Of a stretch of 25,170 nt of DNA, positions 1 through 7,746 are shown one piece after another. Position numbers and translations under genes: made by a program. This DNA comes from a virus. A model generated the notes under the pieces. It was given only the letters and a program-made list of their open reading frames with translations. It searched no databases and was not told the DNA's origin. Location of the stretch: IMG/VR virus record IMGVR_UViG_3300009079_000119, positions 1-25,170 of that record; one strand, written 5' to 3'. The number at the start of each line of letters is the position of its first letter. Positions within the stretch are counted from its first letter, which is position 1.

Positions 1-47
1 AGTAGTATGAATGCAACAATAAAATCTCTCAAAGATTATATTGAAGA

Positions 48-76
48 TTGACAATTAAGTCTCTATTTGTTATACT
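48..76 (+). promoter_or_regulatory. sigma70-like promoter for gene 32
   Basis: A TTGACA -35 box at 48-53 and a TATACT -10 box at 71-76 are separated by exactly 17 bases. The start codon of gene 32 lies 46 bases beyond the -10 box. This is a host-polymerase-type promoter, unlike the late-type motifs in front of the structural genes, and fits early or middle expression of a replication protein. It is assigned by consensus match only. Confidence 0.7.
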
Positions 77-121
77 ATCTAAGTAAATCCAAAACATCCA
101 AACTAATCTAAGGTAATCTAA

Positions 122-1042
122 ATGTCTTTTGCTGATCTTAAAAAGCAATCCAAACTGGGTTCTTTGACACAAAAACTAGTCAAAGAAGTCGAAAAAATGA
201 ATAATGCAAGTAGTTCAGGTGATGAACGTCTGTGGAAACTAGAATGTGATAAAGGCGGCAATGGTTATGCCGTTATTCGTTTCCTGCCTGCTCCTGAAGG
301 TGAAGACCTTCCATTCGTTAAACTCTATTCACATGCCTTCCAAGGTCCTGGTGGATGGTATATTGAGAACTCTCTGACGACTCTGAATCAGAAAGACCCA
401 ATGTCAGAATACAACACGATGCTGTGGAACAACGGCACTGATTCTGGTAAAGATCAGGCACGTAAGCAGAAACGTAAACTGACTTATGTTGCAAACATCT
501 ATGTCGTCAAGGATCCTGCTAATCCTGAGAATGAAGGTCGGGTAATGCTTTATAAATTCGGTAAGAAAATCTTTGATAAGATTACTGCCGCAATGCAACC
601 TGAGTTTGAGGACGAGGAAGCAATCGATCCGTTTGACTTCTGGCAGGGTGCTAACTTCAAACTGAAGGCAAAGAATGTTGCCGGTTATCGTAACTATGAT
701 TCTTCAGAATTTGCCCGTCAGGATGTACTTCTTGAAGATGATGAAGCAATGGAAGCAATCTGGAAGAAAGAGTATTCTCTCGAAGATTTTGTTGCTCCAG
801 ACCAATTCAAGTCTTATGATGAACTGAAGAAGCGTCTTGAATATGTTCTTGGTATCAAAGGAACAACTAAGTTCCAAGATCAAGAATCTGTTCAGGAAGA
901 AGAAGAGTTTCGTCAACAGAATCGTGCAGAATCAAATCCTGTCCCTCAGTCAATGAAAGAAGAACTGAACGATCTTTCTTCTACTAATACTGATGACGAT
1001 GATGATACTCTTTCATACTTTGCCGCACTCGCAGCAGATTAA
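122..1042 (+). CDS. gp32: single-stranded DNA-binding protein (T4 gp32)
   Basis: This 306-residue protein matches T4 gp32 (301 residues), which coats single-stranded DNA during replication, recombination and repair. The basic N-terminal segment (residues 1-26) corresponds to the cooperativity domain. The core keeps the recognisable GWYIEN, NIYVVKDPANPENEG, FGKKI and GANFKLK blocks (about residues 77-185). The C-terminus ends in a DDDDD run followed by a short hydrophobic tail, the acidic region that recruits partner proteins. The zinc-binding Cys/His cluster of T4 gp32 is missing: the stretch after WYIEN has none of the expected cysteines, and the only cysteine is near residue 43. It is monocistronic here, has its own sigma70-like promoter, and converges on gp53. 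Confidence 0.95.
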   Translation: MSFADLKKQSKLGSLTQKLVKEVEKMNNASSSGDERLWKLECDKGGNGYAVIRFLPAPEGEDLPFVKLYSHAFQGPGGWYIENSLTTLNQKDPMSEYNTMLWNNGTDSGKDQARKQKRKLTYVANIYVVKDPANPENEGRVMLYKFGKKIFDKITAAMQPEFEDEEAIDPFDFWQGANFKLKAKNVAGYRNYDSSEFARQDVLLEDDEAMEAIWKKEYSLEDFVAPDQFKSYDELKKRLEYVLGIKGTTKFQDQESVQEEEEFRQQNRAESNPVPQSMKEELNDLSSTNTDDDDDTLSYFAALAAD

Positions 1043-1055
1043 TTATTCTGCGAGT
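1027..1055. terminator. shared hairpin between convergent gp32 and gp53
   Basis: ACTCGCAG at 1027-1034 and CTGCGAGT at 1048-1055 form a perfect 8-bp stem with a 13-base loop. The hairpin includes the last codons of both convergent genes and both stop codons, which abut at 1040-1045. Its position suggests a two-way terminator, but no clear T-run follows on either strand, so intrinsic termination may be weak. Confidence 0.5.
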
Positions 1056-1708
1056 ACGATTCTAGTATTATCCACACGAATGAGAGACTCAGTTACAAAT
1101 TGTGAAGACCTATCATAAATCATAATTTGTTTCATATCATTTAAAAACTTCTGCAAATATCCTCTTTTTAGTAAATAAATTGAGGATTTTTTATTATTTT
1201 TAATAGTCTCATATTCTAAATTACTAATCCCTCTTCTTACATCACTACCAGATAGAGAAATTGCATTGCCATTATCAGTATAATTTAAAGTAAAATTTTC
1301 ATCTACGATTTTGCCTTCAGGAAGAATTAATCTACCACTTGAATTTTTGACTTCTTTAGTTTCATAATAATTAACATTAGATAAGTTTTCTACACCATAC
1401 TTATTTTCGATATATCTGTATAATACATAATTTGATAAAGGCCATTCATCTCTTACATTAATAATACCGGCAGTCATTAATACTACCCAATCAAGTTCTG
1501 CACTCCCATAAAATTCTTCGGCAACTGTATCGGGTCTTGCACCTTCTACAATTTCATACTTATCAAAAATTGTAAAGACATTCTGTAAATCATCACGTAA
1601 CTTATTTTTTCTGAATAAGTTTTTAACTCTTAAATATTCTTTAGATGAAATTGAATCAGAAAGAAATGACTGATAATCTACATCTGGTAATTCTCTGAAA
1701 TATGCCAT
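1043..1708 (-). CDS. gp53: baseplate wedge protein (T4 gp53)
   Basis: This 221-residue protein resembles T4 gp53 (196 residues), a baseplate wedge subunit that helps join wedges around the hub. The family signature is in the first half: an N-terminal YFRELPDVDY segment, then a domain around residues 40-100 in which a short degradation-like motif (VAEEFYGSAELDWVVL) leads into NVRDEWPLSNYVLYRYI. This central block resembles the LysM-like region described for gp53. It is the last gene of the leftward operon and starts one base after the gp48 stop codon, so the two are probably translated together. Its own stop codon abuts that of gp32. Confidence 0.85.
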   Translation of the reverse strand: MAYFRELPDVDYQSFLSDSISSKEYLRVKNLFRKNKLRDDLQNVFTIFDKYEIVEGARPDTVAEEFYGSAELDWVVLMTAGIINVRDEWPLSNYVLYRYIENKYGVENLSNVNYYETKEVKNSSGRLILPEGKIVDENFTLNYTDNGNAISLSGSDVRRGISNLEYETIKNNKKSSIYLLKRGYLQKFLNDMKQIMIYDRSSQFVTESLIRVDNTRIVLAE

Positions 1709-1709
1709 T

Positions 1710-2606
1710 TTAGTATCCTGTTCCTCCTTCTTCTTTTTGATCTATATCATAAACTGGTTCAATTTCTTTGAAAGATAAGTCCATAATCATCGCAACAGGT
1801 GTACCATCATCATAAGTACTATAAACTCCGGCACCTGTATAATTTACACTAATACTTTCTAAGAAGCACTGTTTAAATCTATGTAAGTATAAATGATCTT
1901 CACTGCCTTGTTTATATGTTAATTCAAATACACTTGGAGTTTTTAAAAAAGTATTCTCAATTGATGCACCTTCTACTCTCGGAGCCATATATTGTTTAAA
2001 TGCTCTTATTATTTCCTTAATTTTCTTACCTTCGTCTTTGGATCTTGGCACCATTTTAAATTGAAATCTAAAAGTTCTAAGAGTTGGACCATTAAATAAT
2101 AATTCTAAATTTGGATTTAAAATTTCCCCATTAGTTCTTGCTAATAGTTGGTCTGGAGTAATATTACCACCTATAGTACCAATTGCTGCAGAGGCAAGTT
2201 TCCTTGTTGCAAAACCCTGAATTCCACTTATACCACCAGCAGCATTTGCGACATTACTTCCACTCTGTAATGCACTATCATAAGCCTTTTGTAGTTTGGT
2301 TACTGCGTTTCCCTCTGTAGCACCTGCTTCCATAATACTAACTACACCACTAGCAGCAGCACCGATAATACTATTCAAACTGGAGTCACTATATTTTACG
2401 GCATTATTATCTGAGATATTGGATGGCATTGGAAGTAAAATTACTTCCTTTAGGTTTTTGCCTCGATTTTTTCTAGATTGTGGCGATCCAACTAATGATT
2501 TGTTATTAGAGTTTTTTCCAATAGGTATATAATCAACAATAGCAATTTTCAAATAGTCAGTTTTATCTGTAAATGTTGTTAGTGGATATCTTAAAGGTTC
2601 TGCCAT
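1710..2606 (-). CDS. gp48: baseplate tail tube cap (T4 gp48)
   Basis: This 298-residue protein resembles T4 gp48, which sits on the baseplate hub with gp54 and nucleates the tail tube. Matching features are the N-terminal PLRYP and TDYLKI elements, a glycine/alanine-rich middle (about residues 75-150), and a C-terminal tube-like domain. That domain contains FRFQFKMVPRSKDEGKKI followed by a FKQYMAP helix, and a FLESISVNYTG strand with a final SFKEIEPV element. T4 gp48 is longer (364 residues). A late-promoter motif lies just upstream inside the preceding gene, and gp53 follows after one base. gp48 and gp54 are structurally related, so the exact numbering is an inference. Confidence 0.75.
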   Translation of the reverse strand: MAEPLRYPLTTFTDKTDYLKIAIVDYIPIGKNSNNKSLVGSPQSRKNRGKNLKEVILLPMPSNISDNNAVKYSDSSLNSIIGAAASGVVSIMEAGATEGNAVTKLQKAYDSALQSGSNVANAAGGISGIQGFATRKLASAAIGTIGGNITPDQLLARTNGEILNPNLELLFNGPTLRTFRFQFKMVPRSKDEGKKIKEIIRAFKQYMAPRVEGASIENTFLKTPSVFELTYKQGSEDHLYLHRFKQCFLESISVNYTGAGVYSTYDDGTPVAMIMDLSFKEIEPVYDIDQKEEGGTGY

Positions 2607-2616
2607 TTATCTTTTT

Positions 2617-3135
2617 CTAAGTATTTAGAAACTTACCATAAGAAATTTCTCTCAAGTCAGAGATTTCTCCTGCATACACCTCATATATTTGACCTACTGT
2701 TCTATCTAAACGATATTTTCTATAATCTCCCCAATGATAATTAAGTCCTATAAAATATATATTTTCTTTTTCTTTAAAAATATTTGTGCAGGCAATTAAT
2801 GGATGTTGATCATATCTTATGTTTGGAGTTTTAGCAATGTAAATATAAGTATAAAATTTTCCAGGAATTGGAACAGGAGTTGCAGAACCTTTAACTGCTT
2901 CTAATATTTCTAGCATTTTATCATCTGATGTTTTCCCTTTTAAATTATTAACAATATTTCTTACTCGATTATTATCATCATCTGTTGGTCTATTTGGATT
3001 TTTTAAAACTCCATCATCATAAACATTAGAACCTACTTTTATATTTGGATCACTACTGTAAGTTACTTCACCAGTCTGAGAAACATAATAATATGATCTT
3101 CCCGTTCTTCCACCTCTTTTGATCGTTCTTGCCAT
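2617..3135 (-). CDS. conserved T4-like phage protein of unknown function
   Basis: I do not recognise the function of this 172-residue protein. The N-terminal 30 residues are very basic (repeated Arg, Lys and Gly). Residues about 35-80 are polar and probably flexible. Residues 90-172 form the best-ordered part, with a GKFYTYIYIAKTP strand, a YDQHPLIACT motif and a GLNYHWGDYRKYRLD motif. The last two are the kind of fixed aromatic/His/Asp clusters that mark a conserved fold. It sits between gp4 and gp48 in a leftward structural operon, with a good ribosome site (GAAGGT) before its ATG. This suggests a virion or assembly role, but nothing in the sequence proves it. Confidence 0.75.
   Translation of the reverse strand: MARTIKRGGRTGRSYYYVSQTGEVTYSSDPNIKVGSNVYDDGVLKNPNRPTDDDNNRVRNIVNNLKGKTSDDKMLEILEAVKGSATPVPIPGKFYTYIYIAKTPNIRYDQHPLIACTNIFKEKENIYFIGLNYHWGDYRKYRLDRTVGQIYEVYAGEISDLREISYGKFLNT
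2622..2628 (-). promoter_or_regulatory. late-promoter motif CTAAATA upstream of gp48
   Basis: The minus strand carries CTAAATA about 16 bases upstream of the gp48 start, inside the last codons of the preceding gene. The same motif precedes several structural genes in this window, and it resembles the T4 late -10 element TATAAATA. It is a motif match only. Confidence 0.4.
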
Positions 3136-3165
3136 TACTTAATACCTTCTTTATTAACGATATAA

Positions 3166-3609
3166 TTAAAATAATTCATTCTCAGTTAGTACCTGAAACT
3201 CATAACCATGATCTAAACACCATTCTTTGGCGGCATCCCACTTTGCCTGATTTTTAGCATACTCAACGACTTCATAGATATAACCTTTTGTCTTTCTTTT
3301 TTTGACTTTAGGTTCTTTTGTTTGTCTGAATGGTTTTATTTCGATAAGTGCTTTTTTTATTTTTCCGTTATTATCTTTATATTTGATGTAGAAATCAACA
3401 AAGTATCTGTGGTATCTGTTATCTACTGGTGATCTGTAGGGAATAACAACCTCCTCACTAGAATATTCTATAATATTTTTATTCATATCACAATAGTAGA
3501 GAAATTTTCTTTCCCAACTACTTCTATAAATGATATTGCAAACATCTCCTTTATACTTCTCTGGATTTGATGGTTTATATTTACCTTGTAGATATTCTTT
3601 TTTAGGCAT
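3166..3609 (-). CDS. gp4: head completion protein (T4 gp4)
   Basis: The 147-residue product matches T4 gp4 (also called gp50, 150 residues), needed to finish DNA-filled heads before tails join. It aligns through NPEKYKGD, YRSSWERKF, YFVDFYIKY and IEIKP. Residues E33, D72 and the E90-x-K92 pair form a PD-(D/E)XK nuclease-like pattern. The start at 3609 was chosen because it matches the length of T4 gp4 and has a good AAGGGA ribosome site 7 bases upstream. An in-frame ATG at 3666 would add 19 residues, but those bases are the coding end of the upstream endonuclease in another frame. The ATG overlaps the endonuclease stop codon. Confidence 0.88.
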   Translation of the reverse strand: MPKKEYLQGKYKPSNPEKYKGDVCNIIYRSSWERKFLYYCDMNKNIIEYSSEEVVIPYRSPVDNRYHRYFVDFYIKYKDNNGKIKKALIEIKPFRQTKEPKVKKRKTKGYIYEVVEYAKNQAKWDAAKEWCLDHGYEFQVLTENELF

Positions 3610-4153
3610 TTTTCCATCCCTTATGCGTCTTATTTCTTCCAGCAACGAGTTGTTGTAAGCACCCAATACTCAAATTATTATCTCTGGCAAATTTGGTAAG
3701 ATTTTTTATTTTTACTATTTCACCATTAGAATTTATTAATGTGTATTCTTTACTGTTTCTTTCCGATATTTTCTCTTTTTGTTTTTTGGAAAGTTTTTTT
3801 CCTTTCATAGGATTTTCATTATTTTTAAACCATTCTTTTCTTTTGTTGCTTTGTTTTAATTTTGTTTCTTCTGAATGTTTTTTCTTCCACATAGGATTTA
3901 ATTCACCAAATCGGGTACTTTGATACATTCCATTTTTTTCTCCAAAATTTGCCCTTGTCATTTTGAATTTTTCATCCTTACATAGTTCTAATGTTTTTTC
4001 TCTTAATATTTTTTTAGTTTCTTCTGTGTGCTTTTTTCCATAAAAACCATTATTTGCTCCATCACAACCACTATTAGATTCAATTTCATATGATTCTGAA
4101 ATTATCTCAATATTAGAATCTATTCCAAGTATCGTATTAAGATTTTTTGTATT
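3602..4153 (-). pseudogene. truncated homing endonuclease remnant (NUMOD3/NUMOD1)
   Basis: The open frame runs for 183 residues from an in-frame TAG (4154-4156); the first ATG inside it is at 3961. It carries several NUMOD3-like DNA-binding repeats (NNGFYGKKHTEETKK, LNPMWKKKHSEETK, NPMKGKKLSKKQKEKI). A C-terminal NUMOD1-like helix-turn-helix follows (LTKFARDNNLS ... LVAGRNKTHKGWKN). These are the specificity modules of GIY-YIG and HNH homing endonucleases. No nuclease domain is visible in the frame or in the short stretch above it, where an ATG at 4174 gives only MKKEYT before the TAG. It therefore looks like a decayed or beheaded endonuclease, though a short DNA-binding protein from 3961 could still be made. 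Its last codons supply the ribosome site of gp4. Confidence 0.75.
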
Positions 4154-4198
4154 CTAAGTATATTCTTTTTTCATACTGAAGAACTTGCTATTCTATAT

Positions 4199-4206
4199 TA
4201 TTTATA
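4199..4206 (-). promoter_or_regulatory. late promoter TATAAATA for the leftward operon
   Basis: The minus strand reads TATAAATA, the exact T4 late -10 consensus, about 25 bases upstream of the first ATG of the endonuclease remnant. It is well placed to drive the remnant, gp4, the unknown gene, gp48 and gp53. Confidence 0.6.
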
Positions 4207-4224
4207 ATATCCCTTATATGACAT

Positions 4225-4231
4225 CTAAATA
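4225..4231 (+). promoter_or_regulatory. late-promoter motif CTAAATA for the rightward hub operon
   Basis: CTAAATA lies 33 bases before the GTG start of the gp54-like gene and 19 bases from the opposing late promoter, which makes a divergent pair. A second CTAAATA on the minus strand at 4257-4263 could add leftward transcription. Confidence 0.5.
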
Positions 4232-4264
4232 ACTAATAATAAAGTAGTCGTATAGGTATTTAGA

Positions 4265-5125
4265 GTGGCTCGTCCTTATGTAAAAAGTATAAAAACACAG
4301 GAAGCAAAAGATATATTTGGGAGACTTTCACAATCTAATCAATATCAAGTAACTTTCAGTGGTCTTCCGGGAAAAGTTGTTACAAATATAGAGAGTAAAA
4401 CTGGAATAAAGGATATAGTCAATTATATGGGACGTAAAGGAAGTCTTCTTTGTTTCGAAGCTTCACTTCCATCCAGTTCTCTTGCAACTACTGAAATAAA
4501 AAATGACTTTATTGGAATTCCTCAAGAATTTGCACATACTAGATTATACACTGATATTGATTTTAGTTTTTATATTGATTATGATTATAAAAATTTAAGA
4601 ATATTTGAGGGTTGGATTGATTATATTGCAGGAGGAAGTGAATCTATGGATAATATGAAAGAAGAAAATGGAAATTATTATCGTAGGATGAGATATCCTG
4701 ATGATTATAAGACACAGACAATGTTTATTTCAAAATTTGAGAGAGATAATGGTCCCCAATTAGATTATCAGTTTTTTAATGCATTTCCAAAATTAATAAC
4801 TTCTATTCCACTTAGTTATGGTGGATCTAGTATATTAAAAGTTAATGTTTCTTTTAATTATGATCGATATATTATAAATCCAAAAACTACTAATAATGGA
4901 AATAAAGAAACTTCATCATTGACATTTGATAGGGTAGATCCAGAAGCAAAATCAAAGGTTCCTGGAACAAAAGTAGAAACACCAAAGGCTCCAACACCAC
5001 AAAAAGAACCGAAAGGGGCAGCACAACGAGCAGCAACACCAACAGAACAATTAAGAAATACTGGAAATGGTCGTGATGGAACATTTGGGGATGGAACATT
5101 TGGAGCAGGTAGACCTTCAGGTTGA
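4265..5125 (+). CDS. gp54: baseplate tail tube initiator (T4 gp54-like)
   Basis: This 286-residue protein resembles T4 gp54 (320 residues), which with gp48 forms the platform on which the gp19 tail tube polymerises. Visible matches are the QYQVTFSGLPG strand near residue 27 and a FEASLPSSSL strand. An FSFYIDYDYKNLRIFEGWIDYI segment (about residues 99-122) corresponds to the gp54 strand-then-helix element, and FPKLITSIPLSYGGSS and KVNVSFNYDRYI are the closing strands. Residues from about 220 to the end form a Pro/Ala/Gly-rich tail with a repeated DGTFG unit, probably disordered. The start is GTG, with a weak AGG ribosome site. It heads the rightward operon behind a late-promoter motif. Confidence 0.72.
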   Translation: MARPYVKSIKTQEAKDIFGRLSQSNQYQVTFSGLPGKVVTNIESKTGIKDIVNYMGRKGSLLCFEASLPSSSLATTEIKNDFIGIPQEFAHTRLYTDIDFSFYIDYDYKNLRIFEGWIDYIAGGSESMDNMKEENGNYYRRMRYPDDYKTQTMFISKFERDNGPQLDYQFFNAFPKLITSIPLSYGGSSILKVNVSFNYDRYIINPKTTNNGNKETSSLTFDRVDPEAKSKVPGTKVETPKAPTPQKEPKGAAQRAATPTEQLRNTGNGRDGTFGDGTFGAGRPSG

Positions 5126-5129
5126 CCAT

Positions 5130-5136
5130 CTAAATA
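5130..5136 (+). promoter_or_regulatory. late-promoter motif CTAAATA upstream of gp26
   Basis: CTAAATA lies in the 37-base gap between the gp54-like and gp26-like genes, 27 bases before the gp26 ATG. The spacing is like that of the other late motifs in the window. Confidence 0.45.
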
Positions 5137-5162
5137 AAAATAACTGAATTATATCAATTACT

Positions 5163-5885
5163 ATGCCTTTACCTAAGATTAATACTCCAACGTATGATTT
5201 GACGTTGCCTTCGACGGGAAAGAAAATTAAATATAGACCTTTTCTTGTGAGAGAAGAAAAGATTCTAATTATGGCAATGGAGTCTGAAGATATGACAGAG
5301 ATTACCAATGCAATTGTTCAAATTCTTTCAGATTGTATTATTTCGAAAGATGTTAAAGTAGAATCTCTTGCGACTTTTGATATTGAGTATCTATTTCTAA
5401 ATGTTAGATCAAAGTCTGTTGGTGAAACCGTTGATGTAAATATTACTTGTCCTGATGATGGAGAGACTCAGGTAGAAATGTCGATTGATATTGATTCAAT
5501 TAAAGTTCAGAAGAATAGGGGACATAAAAATATTATCAAACTTGATGATGAACTTTCATTGAAACTCAAGTATCCATCACTGGAACAATTTGTCGAGAAT
5601 AATTTTGAAACAACAGAAGGTGCAAGTGAAATTGGACAATCACTTTCAATGATTACATCTTGTGTTGAAATGATTTATAATTCTGAAGAAAGTTGGGAAG
5701 CATCAGAATATTCAAAGAAAGAAATGGATGAGTTTATTGAACAATTGAATACTAAACAATTCAAACAAATTGAGAAGTTCTTTACTACGATGCCAAAACT
5801 TTCTCATACTATTGCTGTAAAGAATCCAAAAACTGGTGTAGAGTCTGAAATTGTTCTGGAAGGATTGGCAAGTTTTTTCAGTTAG
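5163..5885 (+). CDS. gp26: baseplate hub protein (T4 gp26 family)
   Basis: This 240-residue protein fits the T4 baseplate-hub family that includes gp26. It begins with MPLPKINTPTYDLTLPSTGKKIKYRPF, a strand-rich opening common in this family. A VREEKILIMAMES helix follows, then a DCI...FDIEYLFLNVRSKSVGE block, and an ITCPDDGE segment that resembles a degraded zinc-knuckle turn with only one cysteine. The C-terminal half is helical. In T4, gp26 is involved in assembly of the central hub. The next gene begins three bases after this stop codon and is gp51-like, the same gene pair as in other T4-like phages, which supports the call. Confidence 0.82.
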   Translation: MPLPKINTPTYDLTLPSTGKKIKYRPFLVREEKILIMAMESEDMTEITNAIVQILSDCIISKDVKVESLATFDIEYLFLNVRSKSVGETVDVNITCPDDGETQVEMSIDIDSIKVQKNRGHKNIIKLDDELSLKLKYPSLEQFVENNFETTEGASEIGQSLSMITSCVEMIYNSEESWEASEYSKKEMDEFIEQLNTKQFKQIEKFFTTMPKLSHTIAVKNPKTGVESEIVLEGLASFFS

Positions 5886-5887
5886 GT

Positions 5888-6067
5888 ATGGCTCATACAA
5901 ATCTTGAGTCATACTACAAGATAAATTTTGCTTTGATGCAACATCATAAATATTCATTAACAGAACTAGAAAATATGATTCCGTGGGAGAGAGAAGTTTA
6001 TCTTGCTCTACTTCAACAATACATTGAAGAAGAAAACCTAAAGGCACAACAAAAGAGTGGAATCTAA
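5888..6067 (+). CDS. gp51: small hub-assembly protein (gp51-like)
   Basis: A 59-residue reading frame begins with ATG three bases after the gp26 stop. It reads MAHTNLESYYKINFALMQHH, then a helix with LTELENMIPWEREVYLALLQQYIEEE. The pattern 'short helix, then IPWEREVYL' occurs in small phage proteins encoded directly after gp26, annotated as gp51 (hub assembly catalyst), and resembles tail-assembly chaperones. The end overlaps the next gene by 11 bases. The short length makes the homology uncertain, but position, coding character and lack of any other gene in this gap make it very probably real. Confidence 0.65.
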   Translation: MAHTNLESYYKINFALMQHHKYSLTELENMIPWEREVYLALLQQYIEEENLKAQQKSGI

Positions 6068-7742
6068 CTTAAACATAAAGAAACCTGATACACCTAAGTT
6101 AAATGTAGAGACTGTTTCATCAGCAGTCTTTGGAAAAGAGGATGGTGCTGGAGGAGGTTCTGGAGAATCGATTAAAAATATTCATAAAACATTAAGTAAA
6201 TTATCTCGTCATATAAGAAAGTCTTTAATTCGTATTAAGGCATTAGAGTTTAATTTATCAATAATAACTCCCAAAGTTGAAGAAACAGAAAAGAAAGTAA
6301 TAGTTAATACTGAAAAAACGAATGAAGTAGAAAAGAAAGTAATAGTTAATACTGAAAAAATTACAAGAATTAAAAAAATATTAAAAGAACAAAAAAATAA
6401 TATAGGAAAAAAACTTCCTGGTAGTAATCAAGATGATTTAAATAAGAGTTTAATAGAAACAAATAAGATTCTTGTTCAAATTCAACAGGAACTTATGAGA
6501 AGTTCTGCATTGAGATCAGAACAAGAAAAAAATCAAATTAGTAAGCAAAAAAAAGCTTCTTCAAAAGCAAAACTTAGTAAAGAAGAAAGTGAATTAGAAC
6601 AATCATCAAAAAAACTTGGGTCTAATATAGCAAAAATATCCGATAAAATTCTTTCTCCTGTAAAAGGAATTTTTGGTAAGATTATGGATTTTGTTGGAAC
6701 TCTTGCACTTGGGTTTGCTACAAATGCAATATTTGAATGGTTGAAGGATAAAGAAAATCAAGAAAAAGTGCAGGGATGGTTTAATTGGATTAAAGATCAT
6801 TGGAAATGGGTTGCTGCAGGTATTGGTGTATTGTTTGCATTACCTTTGGTTGGAGCAATTGGAGGAGTAATTTCTACAATTGGAACTTTGGTTAGTGTCA
6901 TTGGAGCACTTGCCACACCATTATTAGGATTGATGTTAAATCCATTATTTTGGGCGGTTTTAGCCACAGTTGCAGGAGCTTTGGCTATCCCATTTATTGC
7001 GGATAAAATTAATGCCGACAGGAGAAAAGAGTTATATGGTGAAGGAAATATGAGTAAAGGACTTTTTGTTACTCTGGCGAAGAATGAATATGGAGCAATG
7101 GCCAGCCAAAAAAATAAAGATAAAATGACGGATCAAGAAAAAAAAGAATATAAAATGTTGCAATATTATGATAGACTCCTACAGCAGAGGCAAAAGACCA
7201 ATCAAAAATTATATGCCGCAGAAAAAAGTGGTGCATCTACAGAGAAAATATCAGAATTAGAGGAAAACCTTTCTCTTCAAGATACTGAAATAGGACGATA
7301 TGAAAGAGGTGCTGGTGGAGTTAAAATTCAAGGAAAATCTATAGGCGACCTTTTTAGTGCATATAAAACAACGGGAACACTACCACAAACTAGTTTATCT
7401 AAAGCAGGATTACAATATAGAGAAAAAGGTGGTCCAGTATCTGCGGGAACTCCATATCTGGTCGGAGAAAGAGGGCCAGAAATATTCTCTCCAAATATTG
7501 ATGGATCTATTGTCAATAATATGAGAACAGAAAAAATATATGAGATGATTACTTCTAAAAAAAGAGGTCGTGGAGGAGTAAATATACAAACTCTTCCAAC
7601 AATTACAAATCAAATGCCACCACCAGAAATGCCAAATATGGGTGTTGGAGATGGAGCAACAGAAGTTCCTGAAATCTCTAGTGTAAATATGGCAGATCCA
7701 TATCGTAAGTTGACACCGATGTTATATGGTATAACAGTGTAG
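6057..7742 (+). CDS. tape-measure-like baseplate hub / tail protein
   Basis: The 561-residue product has the layout of a phage tape measure or hub protein. Residues about 35-185 are a charged helical coiled coil (Lys/Glu rich). Residues about 195-225 form a segment like that of the next two genes (KISDKILSPVKGIFGKIMDFVGTLALGF). Residues about 250-320 are strongly hydrophobic and could cross a membrane. Near residue 460 comes GGPVSAGTPYLVGERGPE, a motif I know from the C-terminal part of many tape-measure proteins. It starts at GTG inside the end of the preceding small gene. By position it may be the counterpart of T4 gp29, the tail-length determinant, but sequence alone does not show this. 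Confidence 0.75.
   Translation: MESNLNIKKPDTPKLNVETVSSAVFGKEDGAGGGSGESIKNIHKTLSKLSRHIRKSLIRIKALEFNLSIITPKVEETEKKVIVNTEKTNEVEKKVIVNTEKITRIKKILKEQKNNIGKKLPGSNQDDLNKSLIETNKILVQIQQELMRSSALRSEQEKNQISKQKKASSKAKLSKEESELEQSSKKLGSNIAKISDKILSPVKGIFGKIMDFVGTLALGFATNAIFEWLKDKENQEKVQGWFNWIKDHWKWVAAGIGVLFALPLVGAIGGVISTIGTLVSVIGALATPLLGLMLNPLFWAVLATVAGALAIPFIADKINADRRKELYGEGNMSKGLFVTLAKNEYGAMASQKNKDKMTDQEKKEYKMLQYYDRLLQQRQKTNQKLYAAEKSGASTEKISELEENLSLQDTEIGRYERGAGGVKIQGKSIGDLFSAYKTTGTLPQTSLSKAGLQYREKGGPVSAGTPYLVGERGPEIFSPNIDGSIVNNMRTEKIYEMITSKKRGRGGVNIQTLPTITNQMPPPEMPNMGVGDGATEVPEISSVNMADPYRKLTPMLYGITV
6288..6371 (+). repeat. 42-base tandem duplication in the coiled coil
   Basis: Two adjacent 42-base units (6288-6329 and 6330-6371) are identical over their first 31 bases. 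Each encodes 14 residues beginning EKKVIVNTEK. Fourteen residues are two heptads, so the duplication lengthens the coiled coil without breaking its register. Confidence 0.85.
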
Positions 7743-7746
7743 AAAT

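Noticed and set aside
3610-3666. In-frame N-terminal extension of gp4 starting at 3666
   Set aside because: These bases encode the conserved NUMOD1 end of the upstream frame. T4 gp4 has the length predicted from the 3609 start, and 3609 has a good ribosome site.
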